Shown: one piece after another, positions 24,121 to 32,099 of the stretch
How the letters are laid out: the number at the start of each line of letters is the position of its first letter
Position numbering within the stretch: the first letter of the stretch is position 1
Source: an uncultured Clostridia bacterium
GTDB lineage: Bacteria; Bacillota; Clostridia; Oscillospirales; Oscillospiraceae
Assembly (NCBI GenBank): GCA_946628965.1
Contig: CAMOXI010000020.1
Coordinates: 1 to 32,099 of the forward strand
Direction of reading: 5' to 3'
DNA length: 32,099 nucleotides
Position numbers and translations under genes: made by a program
The notes under the pieces: model-generated
What the model was told of the DNA's origin: nothing
Seen by the model: only the letters and a program-made list of their open reading frames with translations
The model's database searches: none

Positions 24121-24999
24121 TCACTTTTCCTCCTTGAAAACCGCGTTGATCACCAGCGCGAAGAAGAAGCACAGGATGATCAGCATGACGGCGATGGTGG
24201 AGCCCATACCGTAACGGTTGCGCAAAAACAGCATGCTGATCATCAGCGTGCTCGGCACTTCCGTCGTATGGCTCGGACCGCCGTTTGTCAGAACGTAGAT
24301 CAGGTCGAAGGATTTCAGAGAGCCCGTCACCGCGAAGATGACGCTGACGCGCAGGATCGGGCGGATGTAGGGGATGATGATGTAGCGGTTGACCTGCGAG
24401 GGCGTGCAGCCGTCCAGCAGGGCGGCCTCGGTCAGCTCCGTCGGAACGCCCTTGATGCCCGCGTACATCAGCAGCATGTGATAGCCCACATACTGCCACA
24501 GGATCGGCACGAAGGCCGCGCCAAGGGCGTATTTCTTGTCGCCCAGCCAGATCTGCGTCCACTTTTCCAGCCCGACGGCGCGAAGCAGGACGTTCAGCAC
24601 GCCGTAGTCCGGGTTGTAGATCTTCAGCCACAGCTGGCCGATGACCACCGTGGAGATCAGCACGGGCATGAAATAGATGGACAGCAGCGCCGTCTTTCCC
24701 TTGATGGGCCTGGCCAGACGCAGCGCCAGCCACAGCGCGAAGGGAAGCTGGATGCAGCAGGAGAGCAGCGCCAGCAAAAAGGCGTTTTTCAGCGCTCTGG
24801 ATATGTTGATGGATTTGCTGGTGAAGAGCTCAACGTAGTTTTTGAAGCCGATGAATTCCGGCGTCGTAAAGCCGTTCCATTTTGTCAGGCTGTACATGAG
24901 GGACATGACGATCGGGGCGATCAGGATGGTCACGAACAGGGCCAGCGCAGGCAGCAGGAACAGAAAGATGTTGAGCTTGTATCGGAACGATTTATTCAT
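24121..24999 (-). CDS. CUT1 sugar ABC permease, MalF/UgpA-like
   Basis: A 292-residue permease, partner of the MalG-like protein. The first span is NIFLFLLPALALFVTILIAP, and the MalF/UgpA-type SLMYSLTKWNGFTTPEFIGF follows. Six spans are predicted. The EAA loop is PTELTEAALLDGCTPSQVNR, then YIIIPYIRP, and the region SLKSFDLIYVLTNGGPSHTT is diagnostic for the family. A ribosome site (AAAGGAGAGAG) precedes ATG at 24999. A long hairpin (25026-25070) separates it from the binding-protein gene. Confidence 0.95.
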   Translation of the reverse strand: MNKSFRYKLNIFLFLLPALALFVTILIAPIVMSLMYSLTKWNGFTTPEFIGFKNYVELFTSKSINISRALKNAFLLALLSCCIQLPFALWLALRLARPIKGKTALLSIYFMPVLISTVVIGQLWLKIYNPDYGVLNVLLRAVGLEKWTQIWLGDKKYALGAAFVPILWQYVGYHMLLMYAGIKGVPTELTEAALLDGCTPSQVNRYIIIPYIRPILRVSVIFAVTGSLKSFDLIYVLTNGGPSHTTEVPSTLMISMLFLRNRYGMGSTIAVMLIILCFFFALVINAVFKEEK

Positions 25000-25025
25000 C
25001 GTCTCTCTCCTTTGCGATACAATGT

Positions 25026-25070
25026 AGGAAACAGGGGCGGCTCCCGATGCCGGGAACCGTCCCCGTTCCT
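25026..25070 (-). other. Hairpin between CUT1 binding protein and permease genes
   Basis: The two arms, about 20 bases each, are near-perfect reverse complements (AGGAA-C-GGG-CGG-TCCCG on one side), with a short ATGC centre. It lies in the 105-base gap between the binding-protein stop and the MalF-like start. It has no T-run. It most likely stabilises the upstream mRNA or reduces downstream expression. Confidence 0.65.
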
Positions 25071-25104
25071 GTATCAGTCAGTCAGATGAGCGGAGAGCCT
25101 TTGC

Positions 25105-26361
25105 TCAGCCGAGGTCAGCGTCAAGACCCTCGACGTACTCCTGCGGGGTGACTTCGCCGGCCCAGGCCATCTCGATGTAATCGAGGTAGGTGTTGGCGGC
25201 GTCGGCGCTCAGGAAGTTGTCGCCGAAGAGGACCATATCCTCAGCCTTGGAGGCCATGTCGGCTGCGACCTGGATCAGCTCGTTGACTTCCGCGTTGGGA
25301 TCAGCAGCCCAGCAGGGCAGATTCGCGCCGCTCTTGTAGTCGGCGTCGGACATGTAGCGGGCGAGGAAGAAGGCGGCTTCGACAGCCAGATCCTTGTGCT
25401 CGGAAGACTCGGTGACGGCCAGGGTGTTGTTGGGGCCGCCGATCATGGAGTAGAGAGGAATGGAATCGTCAAGCACGGGGAAGGTGCCGGCCTTGACATT
25501 GAACTGGGCCTGCTCGCCGATGTCCTTGTTGTTCCAGGAACCATTCTGGTAGAAAGCGTACTTGCCGGCGATGAAGTTGTTCTTCACTTCGTCGTTGCTC
25601 AGAGCGTTGGCGCTGGGATCGAAGTAGCCCTTGTCGACCATGCCCTGGAAAGCCTCGATGGCCTTGACAACGCCTTCGTTGTTCCAGGAAGCCTCACCGT
25701 TGTACATGTCGCGCAGGGCCTGGCCGCCGACGGACTTGATCACCAGGGGCTCAACGTACTCGGACAGGCACCACTTTTCCTTGCCGGCAACGCCGAAGGG
25801 GATAATGCCCTTGGCAACCAGCGCGTCGCAGCAGGCCATCATGTCCTCATAGGTGGCGGGGATCTCGTCGTAGCCGACTTCAGCCAGCAGATCCATGTTG
25901 GCATACAGGGTGATCAGGGACATGGTGTAGGGAACGCCGTACATGCTGTTGTCGTCGCCGTAGCGGACGTTGACGGTCATGGCCTCGGGCAGTTCATCCT
26001 TGTAGGCCTCATATTCCTTGTCCACGCAGTAGACGCGGCCGGCATTGACAAACTCGCCCAGGAAGCCCATGCCCCAGGTGAAGAAAATGTCGGGCAGACC
26101 TTCGCCGGAGGACATAGCGGCCTTGATCTTGGTCTTGTAGGCCTCGTTTTCGGTGGTGACATGCTCAATCTTGACGCCGGGGTGCTCGGCTTCGAAAGCG
26201 GCGATGGCGTCGACGAAGGCCTGGTGGCTGGAGTCACTCTCGGTGGCGATGGACCACAGCGTCAGGGTGACCTCATCATCGGCGTAGGCCTTCACGGGGG
26301 CGGCGGTAAACAGTGCAACGATCATGCACAGTGCGAGGGCGAGAGACAGAATTTTTTTCAT
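25105..26361 (-). CDS. CUT1 sugar-binding protein (SBP family 1)
   Basis: A 418-residue secreted binding protein. The signal peptide is MKKILSLALALCMIVALFTA followed by APVKAYA and DDEVTL, a type I site; the single Cys at position 12 is inside the hydrophobic core and is not in a lipobox. The mature part has family 1 features: LTLWSIATESDSSHQAFVDA, FEAEHPGVKIEHVT, SSGEGLPDIFFTWGMGFLGE, YGVPYTMSLITLYANMDLL and FIAGKYAFYQNGSWNNKD. Several Trp residues could stack on sugar rings. AGGAGG precedes ATG 26361. With a GH3 upstream in the same operon and GH94 divergent, a cello-oligosaccharide or xylo-oligosaccharide ligand is likely. Confidence 0.93.
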   Translation of the reverse strand: MKKILSLALALCMIVALFTAAPVKAYADDEVTLTLWSIATESDSSHQAFVDAIAAFEAEHPGVKIEHVTTENEAYKTKIKAAMSSGEGLPDIFFTWGMGFLGEFVNAGRVYCVDKEYEAYKDELPEAMTVNVRYGDDNSMYGVPYTMSLITLYANMDLLAEVGYDEIPATYEDMMACCDALVAKGIIPFGVAGKEKWCLSEYVEPLVIKSVGGQALRDMYNGEASWNNEGVVKAIEAFQGMVDKGYFDPSANALSNDEVKNNFIAGKYAFYQNGSWNNKDIGEQAQFNVKAGTFPVLDDSIPLYSMIGGPNNTLAVTESSEHKDLAVEAAFFLARYMSDADYKSGANLPCWAADPNAEVNELIQVAADMASKAEDMVLFGDNFLSADAANTYLDYIEMAWAGEVTPQEYVEGLDADLG

Positions 26362-26404
26362 GATGCTCCTCCTTGTAAAAATATCTTTTATAAGATCCGG
26401 GCTG

Positions 26405-26441
26405 CGCGGCTCCGTTCTCTGCCCAGGGGGACGGAGCTGCG
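26405..26441 (-). other. Hairpin between GH3 and the binding-protein gene
   Basis: CGCGGCTCCGT (26405-26415) pairs with ACGGAGCTGCG (26431-26441), with one wobble pair, in the 111-base gap upstream of the binding-protein gene. It may be a processing or stability element that separates low GH3 from high binding-protein expression. Confidence 0.5.
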
Positions 26442-26472
26442 TTGGGCCAAGTTCTTCCGATGGGATGGGGGG

Positions 26473-28560
26473 TTATGCGATTTCGCTGGCGACGGCCTTT
26501 TTGCCGCTCAACGCTTCAGTGCGCGGATCCGGCCCGCCGAAGCCTGCATAGAGTGTCCAGCTCCCGCTGCCGGGGATGCGGCGGCCCGCATCGTCCACCA
26601 CGGTGAATGCGGCCGGGTCGGGGATGAGCGTGAAGTCGGCTTCCTCACCGGCTGCCAGATGGATGCGCTGAAAACCGCAGAGGATCGGATTTGGCGGAGC
26701 CAGCGGAGAACCGTTATCTTTGAGATAGAGCTCCAGAACTTCGTCGGTATCGAAGCGGCCGATATTCTTCACCCGCAGCTCCACGCGCTCCCGGGAGGCG
26801 CTGCAGCTTTCAATCACGCAGTCGCCGTAGCTCAGTCCGTAGCCGAAGGGGTAGAGCGGCTCGCCGCGGTAATAGCGGTAGGTCCGGTTTTCCATGCGGT
26901 AGTCGGTGAAAGCCGGCATCTCGGCGAGGGCCTCGTTCCGATAGAAGGTGAGCGGCAGCTTCCCGGAAGGGGAGGCTTTGCCGAACAGCAGCTCCGCCAC
27001 GGCTTCGCCGCCGCGGGCGCCGGGATACCAGGAGAGCAGGATCGCGTCCGCTTTATCCTGTGCCGCTTCCAGGTCGATGGCGCTGCCCGCCATCAGCACG
27101 ATCACGGTGGGCTTTCCGACCGCGAGCACACGCTCCAGCAGGATGCGCTGGGACTGCGGCAGCAGCAGATCCTCCTTGTCGCCGGAGAAATAGCTGTTTC
27201 CGGTGTCACCCTCTTCGCCCTCCAGGGTCTCATCCAGCCCAATGACGAGGATCACCGTGTCGCTGGCCTTCGCCGTGGCCACAGCCTCGGCCAGGCGGTC
27301 TCCTGCCAGGGCCAGCGGCTCCACCCGGTCGCGGCACAGGTCGCAACCCTGGGAGTAGAGCACCCGGTTTGCGCCGGCGCAGAGGTCCTGGATGCCTTCC
27401 AGAACTGTAACGTAGCGGGAAGCGGTGCCGTGGTAATTGCCGATCAGCGCCGTGCGGCTCGCGGCATTGGGGCCGATGACGCCGATGGTCCCGGCTTTTG
27501 CGGGATCGAGGGGCAGGAGCCCGTCGTTTTTCAGCAGCACGCAGGATGCGAGCGCGGCCCGGTGATTGAGCTTTCGGTGCTCCTCGCAGTCCACGGTGCT
27601 GTAGGGGATCGCATCGTATTCGCTGCCAGCGCCAAGCTGACCCAGCAGGAAGCGCGTGGTGAAGAGGCGCACGGCGCAGCGGGTGATGTCCTCCTCAGAG
27701 ATCATGCCCTGCGCATAAGCGTTCATGATGTGCTGGTAGGTGCAGCCGCAGTTTAAGTCGCAGCCGGCCTTCAGCGCCTTGGTCACCGATTCGGTGGGCT
27801 GAGAGGTGACCTTGTGGCTCTCGTGAAAGTCCCGGATCGCCCAGCAGTCGGAGACGAAGTGGCCTGCAAAGCCCCATTCGCCCCGCAGCTTTTCCATCAG
27901 CGCCGGGTGTGCGCAGCTGGGCTCGCCGTTTACGCGGTTGTAAGCACCCATGACAGCCTCCACACCGGCCTCCTGCACCAGCGCGCGGAAGGCGGGCAGG
28001 TAGGTCTCCTCCAGGTCCTTCTCGGAGGCGAGGGCGTTGAAGCTGTGGCGCAGGGCCTCAGGGCCGCTGTGCACCGCGAAGTGCTTGGCGCAGGCGGCGA
28101 CCTTCAGCGTCTCACCCTGCCCCTGCAGCCCGCGCACAAAGGCCTTGCCCAGGCGGGCGGTCAGGTAGGGGTCCTCTCCGTAGGTCTCGTGGCCGCGGCC
28201 CCAGCGGGGGTCACGGAAAATATTGATATTGGGAGACCACATGGTCAGCCCGTGATAGATGTCCCGGTCGCCCTCGGCGGAGAGGGCGTTGTATTTGGCT
28301 CTGGCCTCGGTGGAGATCGCATCGCCTATCTTTTCCAGCAGTGCATCGTCGAACATGGCGGCCATGCCGATGGCCTGGGGGAAAACGGTGGCGGTGCCGC
28401 CGCGGGCCACGCCGTGCAGCGCCTCGTTCCACCAGTTGTAGGCGGGGATGCCCAGCCGTTCGATGGCGGGGGCGTCGAAGCGGAGCTGACTTGCCCGCTC
28501 CTCTACGCTCATCCGGGAGACCAGTTCCTCGGCCAGTTTTGTCGCCTGCTCACGTGTCAT
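26473..28560 (-). CDS. GH3 beta-glucosidase/beta-xylosidase-type glycosidase (second)
   Basis: A 695-residue family 3 hydrolase, cytosolic. The motif set AYNWWNEALHGVARGGTATV then FPQAIG, followed by MWSPNINIFRDPRWGRGHET and YGEDPYLT, is the one common in bacterial beta-xylosidase-type GH3 proteins. The nucleophile motif is FVSDCWAI with D238. The second domain (ASCVLLKNDGLLPLDPAKAG, VILVIGLDETLEGEEGDT) and a C-terminal fibronectin III-like domain follow (ELRVKNIGRFDTDEVLELYL). It differs strongly from the first GH3, so the two are not a recent duplication. It begins 29 bases after the second lacI. A weak GAGGAA site precedes ATG 28560. Xylosidase against glucosidase activity cannot be decided from sequence. 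Confidence 0.92.
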   Translation of the reverse strand: MTREQATKLAEELVSRMSVEERASQLRFDAPAIERLGIPAYNWWNEALHGVARGGTATVFPQAIGMAAMFDDALLEKIGDAISTEARAKYNALSAEGDRDIYHGLTMWSPNINIFRDPRWGRGHETYGEDPYLTARLGKAFVRGLQGQGETLKVAACAKHFAVHSGPEALRHSFNALASEKDLEETYLPAFRALVQEAGVEAVMGAYNRVNGEPSCAHPALMEKLRGEWGFAGHFVSDCWAIRDFHESHKVTSQPTESVTKALKAGCDLNCGCTYQHIMNAYAQGMISEEDITRCAVRLFTTRFLLGQLGAGSEYDAIPYSTVDCEEHRKLNHRAALASCVLLKNDGLLPLDPAKAGTIGVIGPNAASRTALIGNYHGTASRYVTVLEGIQDLCAGANRVLYSQGCDLCRDRVEPLALAGDRLAEAVATAKASDTVILVIGLDETLEGEEGDTGNSYFSGDKEDLLLPQSQRILLERVLAVGKPTVIVLMAGSAIDLEAAQDKADAILLSWYPGARGGEAVAELLFGKASPSGKLPLTFYRNEALAEMPAFTDYRMENRTYRYYRGEPLYPFGYGLSYGDCVIESCSASRERVELRVKNIGRFDTDEVLELYLKDNGSPLAPPNPILCGFQRIHLAAGEEADFTLIPDPAAFTVVDDAGRRIPGSGSWTLYAGFGGPDPRTEALSGKKAVASEIA

Positions 28561-28589
28561 GCCATGTTCCTCAATTCCTGTGGCTTCCC

Positions 28590-29609
28590 TCAGCCCAAAC
28601 GCCTGACGGTTTCGCCTTCCAGCAGTCTGCCCTGCACAACGATGTGCTCCGGCAGTGCGGTGCGCGGATGCTCGATCCGCTCAATGAGCTTGTCGGCGGC
28701 GATGCGCCCCAGCTCCTCTGTATTCTGCTCCCAGGTGGTGAGCCGGGGGCTGACCACCTTCGCCATGTGGATGCCGTCGTAGCCCACCACGGAGATATCC
28801 TCCGGGACCCGGAGGCCCGCCTCGGCAATGGCGGCGGCGCCGCCGATATAGGAATAGTCGTCGGAGAAAAAGATGCAGGTCGGCCGCTCCGGCAGGGCCA
28901 GGATGGCCTTTGTCGCCTCATAGCAGCCCTGCGGCTCGTGATACTCGCATTCGGCGATGCATTCCTCCGGCACGTGGAGACCCAGCTCCTCGGAGGCCCG
29001 GTAAAACCCGGTCAGGCGGTTTTCCGTGACGGCAGTATGGTTTCCGTGAATATAGGCGATGCGCCGGTGGCCCATCCCGTATACGTGGCGGACCAGGGCC
29101 ATCATGCCCTGGGCATTGTCCGAGAGGACCGCCGTCCGGTTGTGATAGACGTGATCCAGCGTGACGACCGGGAGGTCCGACAGCGCCAGCTCCTGCACCA
29201 GCGGATCCTGAAAATCCGCACAGATGATGACCACGCCGTCCACGCCCCGGTAGAGCGCGTGCTGCAGATAGCTTCTGCCCTGCAGGCCGACGTTGCTGTT
29301 GATGAAGCAGAGGTCGTAGCCCCGGCTCTCCGACTCGATGCGGAAATAGTTCAGCATGGAGGCGAAGTACTCATGCATGAAGCCGCTGTTCTGCAGATCC
29401 ACAAACACGACGCCCAGATTGTAGGTGCGGTTCGTCTTCAGCGCCCGGGCCGCGGAGTTGGCCGTATAGCCCAGTTCTTTGGCGACGGCCAGGACCTGCT
29501 GCCGGGTCGCATCCCCGATGCCGGGCTGGCCGTTGAGAACCTTGCTCACGGTGGCCACGGAGACCTGGCATTTTTCGGCGATATCTTTCAGAGATACCAG
29601 GGGGACCAC
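28590..29609 (-). CDS. LacI-family transcriptional regulator (second)
   Basis: A LacI/GalR-family regulator of up to 339 residues. The helix-turn-helix is VSLKDIAEKCQVSVATVSKV then LNG, with the hinge NSAARALKTNRTYNLGVVFV and an effector domain (SRGYDLCFINSNV, VDGVVIICADFQ, DNAQGMMALVRHVYGMGHRR, YDGIHMAKVVSPRLTTWEQN). The start is unclear. GTG at 29609 overlaps the GGAGG site (29609-29613), which is too close. A CTG codon at 29600-29598 has 8-base spacing and would give a start aligned with the first LacI protein (MVTIRQIA). It heads the minus-strand operon with GH3 and the CUT1 transporter and is divergent from GH94. A candidate operator overlaps its own start site. Confidence 0.92.
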   Translation of the reverse strand: MVPLVSLKDIAEKCQVSVATVSKVLNGQPGIGDATRQQVLAVAKELGYTANSAARALKTNRTYNLGVVFVDLQNSGFMHEYFASMLNYFRIESESRGYDLCFINSNVGLQGRSYLQHALYRGVDGVVIICADFQDPLVQELALSDLPVVTLDHVYHNRTAVLSDNAQGMMALVRHVYGMGHRRIAYIHGNHTAVTENRLTGFYRASEELGLHVPEECIAECEYHEPQGCYEATKAILALPERPTCIFFSDDYSYIGGAAAIAEAGLRVPEDISVVGYDGIHMAKVVSPRLTTWEQNTEELGRIAADKLIERIEHPRTALPEHIVVQGRLLEGETVRRLG

Positions 29610-29618
29610 CTCCGCTTG

Positions 29619-29631
29619 TTAAACGTTTTCG
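29619..29631 (-). promoter_or_regulatory. LacI-type operator at the second lacI promoter
   Basis: On the minus strand this reads CGAAAACGTTTAA, directly at the predicted transcription start of the second lacI. The core matches the sites at 11996 and 29869. Autoregulation of lacI and control of the whole minus-strand operon are likely. Confidence 0.62.
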
Positions 29632-29638
29632 CAGCTTC

Positions 29639-29667
29639 AAAATAGCGTATATCCCGAAAAAAAGCAA
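29639..29667 (-). promoter_or_regulatory. Promoter of the lacI-GH3-CUT1 operon
   Basis: On the minus strand TTGCTT (29667-29662), 17 bases, then TATTTT (29644-29639). The predicted start falls on the adjacent operator. Confidence 0.6.
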
Positions 29668-29821
29668 GACTTTGTTTCGAAAAAATTGCAAGTAGAAATC
29701 ATTTTTGTGAGATACGCACAGATTCCGGATGAAAATTTGTGCTGTTTGCATAGAAGCCGCAAGAAAACCCCGGGATATCCGTCGCTTTGGCGAAAACAAC
29801 GCGAAATACTGCGATTTAGTC

Positions 29822-29850
29822 TTGATTTTTCCGGCAAAATACACTACTCT
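29822..29850 (+). promoter_or_regulatory. Probable promoter of the GH94 gene
   Basis: TTGATT (29822-29827), 17 bases, then TACTCT (29845-29850). TATAAG at 29850-29855 is a better -10 but 22 bases from the -35. The assignment is moderate; an operator lies about 15-25 bases downstream. Confidence 0.45.
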
Positions 29851-29868
29851 ATAAGTGCACACCAGACA

Positions 29869-29881
29869 CGAAAACGATTAC
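29869..29881. promoter_or_regulatory. LacI-type operator before the GH94 gene
   Basis: CGAAAACGATTAC lies just after the predicted start site and 28 bases before the GH94 ATG. Ten bases (29869-29878) are identical to the operator at 11996-12005. A bound repressor would block transcription. Confidence 0.6.
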
Positions 29882-29908
29882 CTGTCAAAAACGAAAAGGG
29901 GATCCACA

Positions 29909-32099
29909 ATGAAATACGGCCATTTTGATGACGCGCGGCGGGAGTACGTGATTCAGACGCCCCGCACGCCCCTGCCCTGGATCAACTACCTGGGCAGCGA
30001 GGATTTCTTCACGCTGCTTTCCAATACCGCGGGCGGCTACAGCTTTTATCGCGACGCCCGTCTGCGCCGCCTGACCCGCTACCGCTACAACAACAGCCCC
30101 CTGGATTCCGAGGGCTTCCGTGTCTATATCAAAGATGGGGAGACGATCTGGAACCCGGGCTGGCAGCCCATGCAGACGGAGCTGGATTCCTATGAGTGCC
30201 GCCACGGCCTGGGCTACACGGTTATCGAAGGCGGGAAAAACGGCGTGACTGCCCGGCAGGAGTTCTTCGTCCCCCAGGGGGACAACTGCCTGCTGATGCG
30301 CCTGACGCTGAAAAACGAGAGCGGCGCAGAGAAGGCGCTGCGCGTCTTCCCCTATGTGGAGTTCTGCCTCTGGGACGCCATGGACGATTCCTCCAACTTC
30401 CAGCGCAACTTCTCCACCGGCGAGGTGGAGGTGGTCGGCCGCGCCATCTATCACAAGACCGAGTACCGGGAGCGGCGGGATCACTACGCCGTCTTCTGGT
30501 CCGACCAGGAGCCGGACGCTTTTGACACGTCGCGGGACGCTTTCCTCGGCGTCTATGGCAGCCCGGCAAAGCCCGAGGCCGTGCTGGGCGCCGGCTGTAC
30601 GGGCAGCGTCACCCACGGCTGGCAGCCCATCGCCGCCCAGCAGTTTGACCTGCAGCTTGCCCCCGGCGAAGAGAGCGTGCTGCTCTTCGGCCTGGGCTAC
30701 ATCGAAAACCCGGAGGAGGAGAAGTTCTCCGCCCCCGGCGTGATCAACAAAAAACGCGCCGAGGCCATGATGGCCCGCTATGCAACCGCCGCGGCCTTTG
30801 ACAGTGCGCTCGCGCGGCTGCGCGCATACTGGGACGGGCTGCTCGGCTGCTATCAGGCGGAGACCGGCGAGGAAAAGCTGGACCGGATGGTGAACATCTG
30901 GAACCAGTACCAGTGCATGGTCACCTTCAACATGAGCCGCTCGGCCAGCTATTTTGAGAGCGGCATGGGCCGCGGCATGGGCTTCCGGGATTCCTGCCAG
31001 GATCTGCTGGGCTTTGTGCACATGATCCCCGAGCGGGCACGGCAGCGCATCCTGGACATCGCCGCCACCCAGTTTCCCGACGGCAGCGCCTACCACCAGT
31101 ACCAGCCCCTGACCAAGAAGGGGAATCTGGCCGTGGGCAGCGGCTTCAACGACGATCCGCTCTGGCTCATCGCCGGCACCGACGCCTATCTGCGTGAGAC
31201 CGGGGACTGGAGCATCCTGGATGAAGTCTGCGATTTTGACAACGATCCGAGCCTTGCCCAACCATTGCTGGAGCACCTGCGGCGCAGCTTCCGCTATACC
31301 TGCACCCATCTCGGCCCCCACGGCCTGCCGCTGATCGGCCGGGCCGACTGGAACGACTGCCTGAACCTGAACTGCTTCTCCGCCCACCCGGGCGAGAGCT
31401 TCCAGATCACGGGACCCAGTGAGGGCCCCGTGGCCGAGAGCGTGTTCATCGCGGGCATGTTCGTCAAATACGGCCGTGCCTGGGCGGAGATCTGCCGCCA
31501 TCTGGGCCTGGAAGACGAAGCCGAAGAGGCGGAGCAGGCCGTTGCCGCCATGGAAAAGACCGTACTGGATGCGGGCTGGGACGGCGCCTGGTTCCGCCGG
31601 GCCTATGACGCCTTCGGCCACGTGGTCGGCGGGCAGGAGTGCGAGGAAGGCCAGATCTTCATCGAGCCCCAGGGCATGTGCGTCATGGCCGGGATCGGCA
31701 AAGAGAGCGGCGAAGCCGCCCGCGCCCTCAAGAGCGTGGAGGAGCGGCTGGATACCAAGTACGGCATCGTGCTGCTGCAGCCGGCCTATACCCGTTACCA
31801 TCTGGAGCTGGGCGAAATCTCCAGCTATCCCCCCGGATACAAGGAAAACGCAGGCATCTTCTGCCACAACAATCCCTGGATCGTCTGCGCGGAGACGGAG
31901 CTGGGCCACGGCGACCGGGCCTTTGAGGTCTACCGCCGCACCTGCCCGGCTTACATCGAGGACATCAGCGAGATCCACCGCACCGAGCCCTATGTCTACA
32001 GCCAGATGGTGGCCGGCATCGACGCCCCCAGCTTCGGCGAAGGGAAGAACAGCTGGCTCACCGGCACGGCGGCCTGGACCTTCCTGAGCGTGAGCCAGG
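29909..32099 (+). CDS. Cellobiose phosphorylase (GH94), 3' end beyond the window
   Basis: Cytosolic enzyme that splits cellobiose with phosphate into glucose 1-phosphate and glucose. About 730 residues are visible with no stop; family members are about 810, so roughly 80 are missing. The N-terminus [20 protein letters not shown], then [12 protein letters not shown] and [20 protein letters not shown], is typical of cellobiose phosphorylases, as are [55 protein letters not shown] and [18 protein letters not shown]. The motif ADWNDC (residues 479-484) holds the family's catalytic aspartate. ATG 29909 follows AAAAGGGGATCC. It is divergent from the second lacI and shares its operator type. Among GH94 specificities, the close match to known cellobiose phosphorylases makes cellobiose the best substrate call. 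Confidence 0.94.
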   Translation, partial: MKYGHFDDARREYVIQTPRTPLPWINYLGSEDFFTLLSNTAGGYSFYRDARLRRLTRYRYNNSPLDSEGFRVYIKDGETIWNPGWQPMQTELDSYECRHGLGYTVIEGGKNGVTARQEFFVPQGDNCLLMRLTLKNESGAEKALRVFPYVEFCLWDAMDDSSNFQRNFSTGEVEVVGRAIYHKTEYRERRDHYAVFWSDQEPDAFDTSRDAFLGVYGSPAKPEAVLGAGCTGSVTHGWQPIAAQQFDLQLAPGEESVLLFGLGYIENPEEEKFSAPGVINKKRAEAMMARYATAAAFDSALARLRAYWDGLLGCYQAETGEEKLDRMVNIWNQYQCMVTFNMSRSASYFESGMGRGMGFRDSCQDLLGFVHMIPERARQRILDIAATQFPDGSAYHQYQPLTKKGNLAVGSGFNDDPLWLIAGTDAYLRETGDWSILDEVCDFDNDPSLAQPLLEHLRRSFRYTCTHLGPHGLPLIGRADWNDCLNLNCFSAHPGESFQITGPSEGPVAESVFIAGMFVKYGRAWAEICRHLGLEDEAEEAEQAVAAMEKTVLDAGWDGAWFRRAYDAFGHVVGGQECEEGQIFIEPQGMCVMAGIGKESGEAARALKSVEERLDTKYGIVLLQPAYTRYHLELGEISSYPPGYKENAGIFCHNNPWIVCAETELGHGDRAFEVYRRTCPAYIEDISEIHRTEPYVYSQMVAGIDAPSFGEGKNSWLTGTAAWTFLSVSQ

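Noticed and set aside
25396-27756. Plus-strand open frame of 786 codons opposite the CUT1 binding protein and second GH3
   Set aside because: It spans two real genes and their gap in antisense and has no recognisable domain.

Overview
The window looks like chromosome of a high-GC Clostridia species, most likely an Oscillospiraceae-type gut or rumen bacterium. The reasons are GGAGG-type ribosome binding sites, an IreB gene, an NHLM-type peptide export cassette, and two carbohydrate-uptake loci with LacI-family regulators. No rRNA, tRNA, CRISPR array or insertion sequence was recognised.

Layout. (1) 1-3305: the 3' end of pheS, a hairpin-rich intergenic repeat, and pheT. pheT carries an in-frame extra segment of about 102 codons with unusual codon use. 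(2) 3452-3694: an isolated ireB gene with its own promoter and terminator. (3) 3899-11723: a peptide-export locus. It holds a very short membrane-fusion-like protein, a C39 peptidase-ABC exporter, a second NHLM-type ABC exporter, two tandem double-glycine precursors, a cytosolic HExxH protein, a small double-glycine protein, an ECF-like sigma factor, and a longer-leader double-glycine precursor. It ends at a strong terminator. The two tandem precursors have mature parts made almost entirely of two CW_7 (Cpl-7-type) wall-binding repeats. This is the most likely undescribed system in the window. (4) 11724-23263: a regulatory region, a LacI regulator, a complete Opp/Dpp-type ABC transporter (binding protein, two permeases, two ATPases), a GH3 and a GH1 glycosidase, all on the plus strand. 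(5) 23280-29609, minus strand: a second LacI regulator, a second GH3, and a CUT1-type sugar transporter (binding protein and two permeases, no ATPase). (6) 29909 to the window end: a cellobiose phosphorylase (GH94), divergent from the second regulator and cut by the window edge.

How it fits together. Regions 4-6 read as a beta-glucoside/cello-oligosaccharide locus. Two transporters of different classes bring in oligosaccharides, which cytosolic GH1, GH3 and GH94 enzymes break by hydrolysis or phosphorolysis. The same core sequence, CGAAAACG(A/T)T, lies near three predicted promoters (both lacI genes and the GH94 gene), which suggests shared LacI-type control. Substrate names are inferred from enzyme families and context, not demonstrated. 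Region 3 reads as a self-contained secretion unit with its own sigma factor. Its cargo would bind the cell wall, of self or of competitors, after leader removal by the C39 domain.
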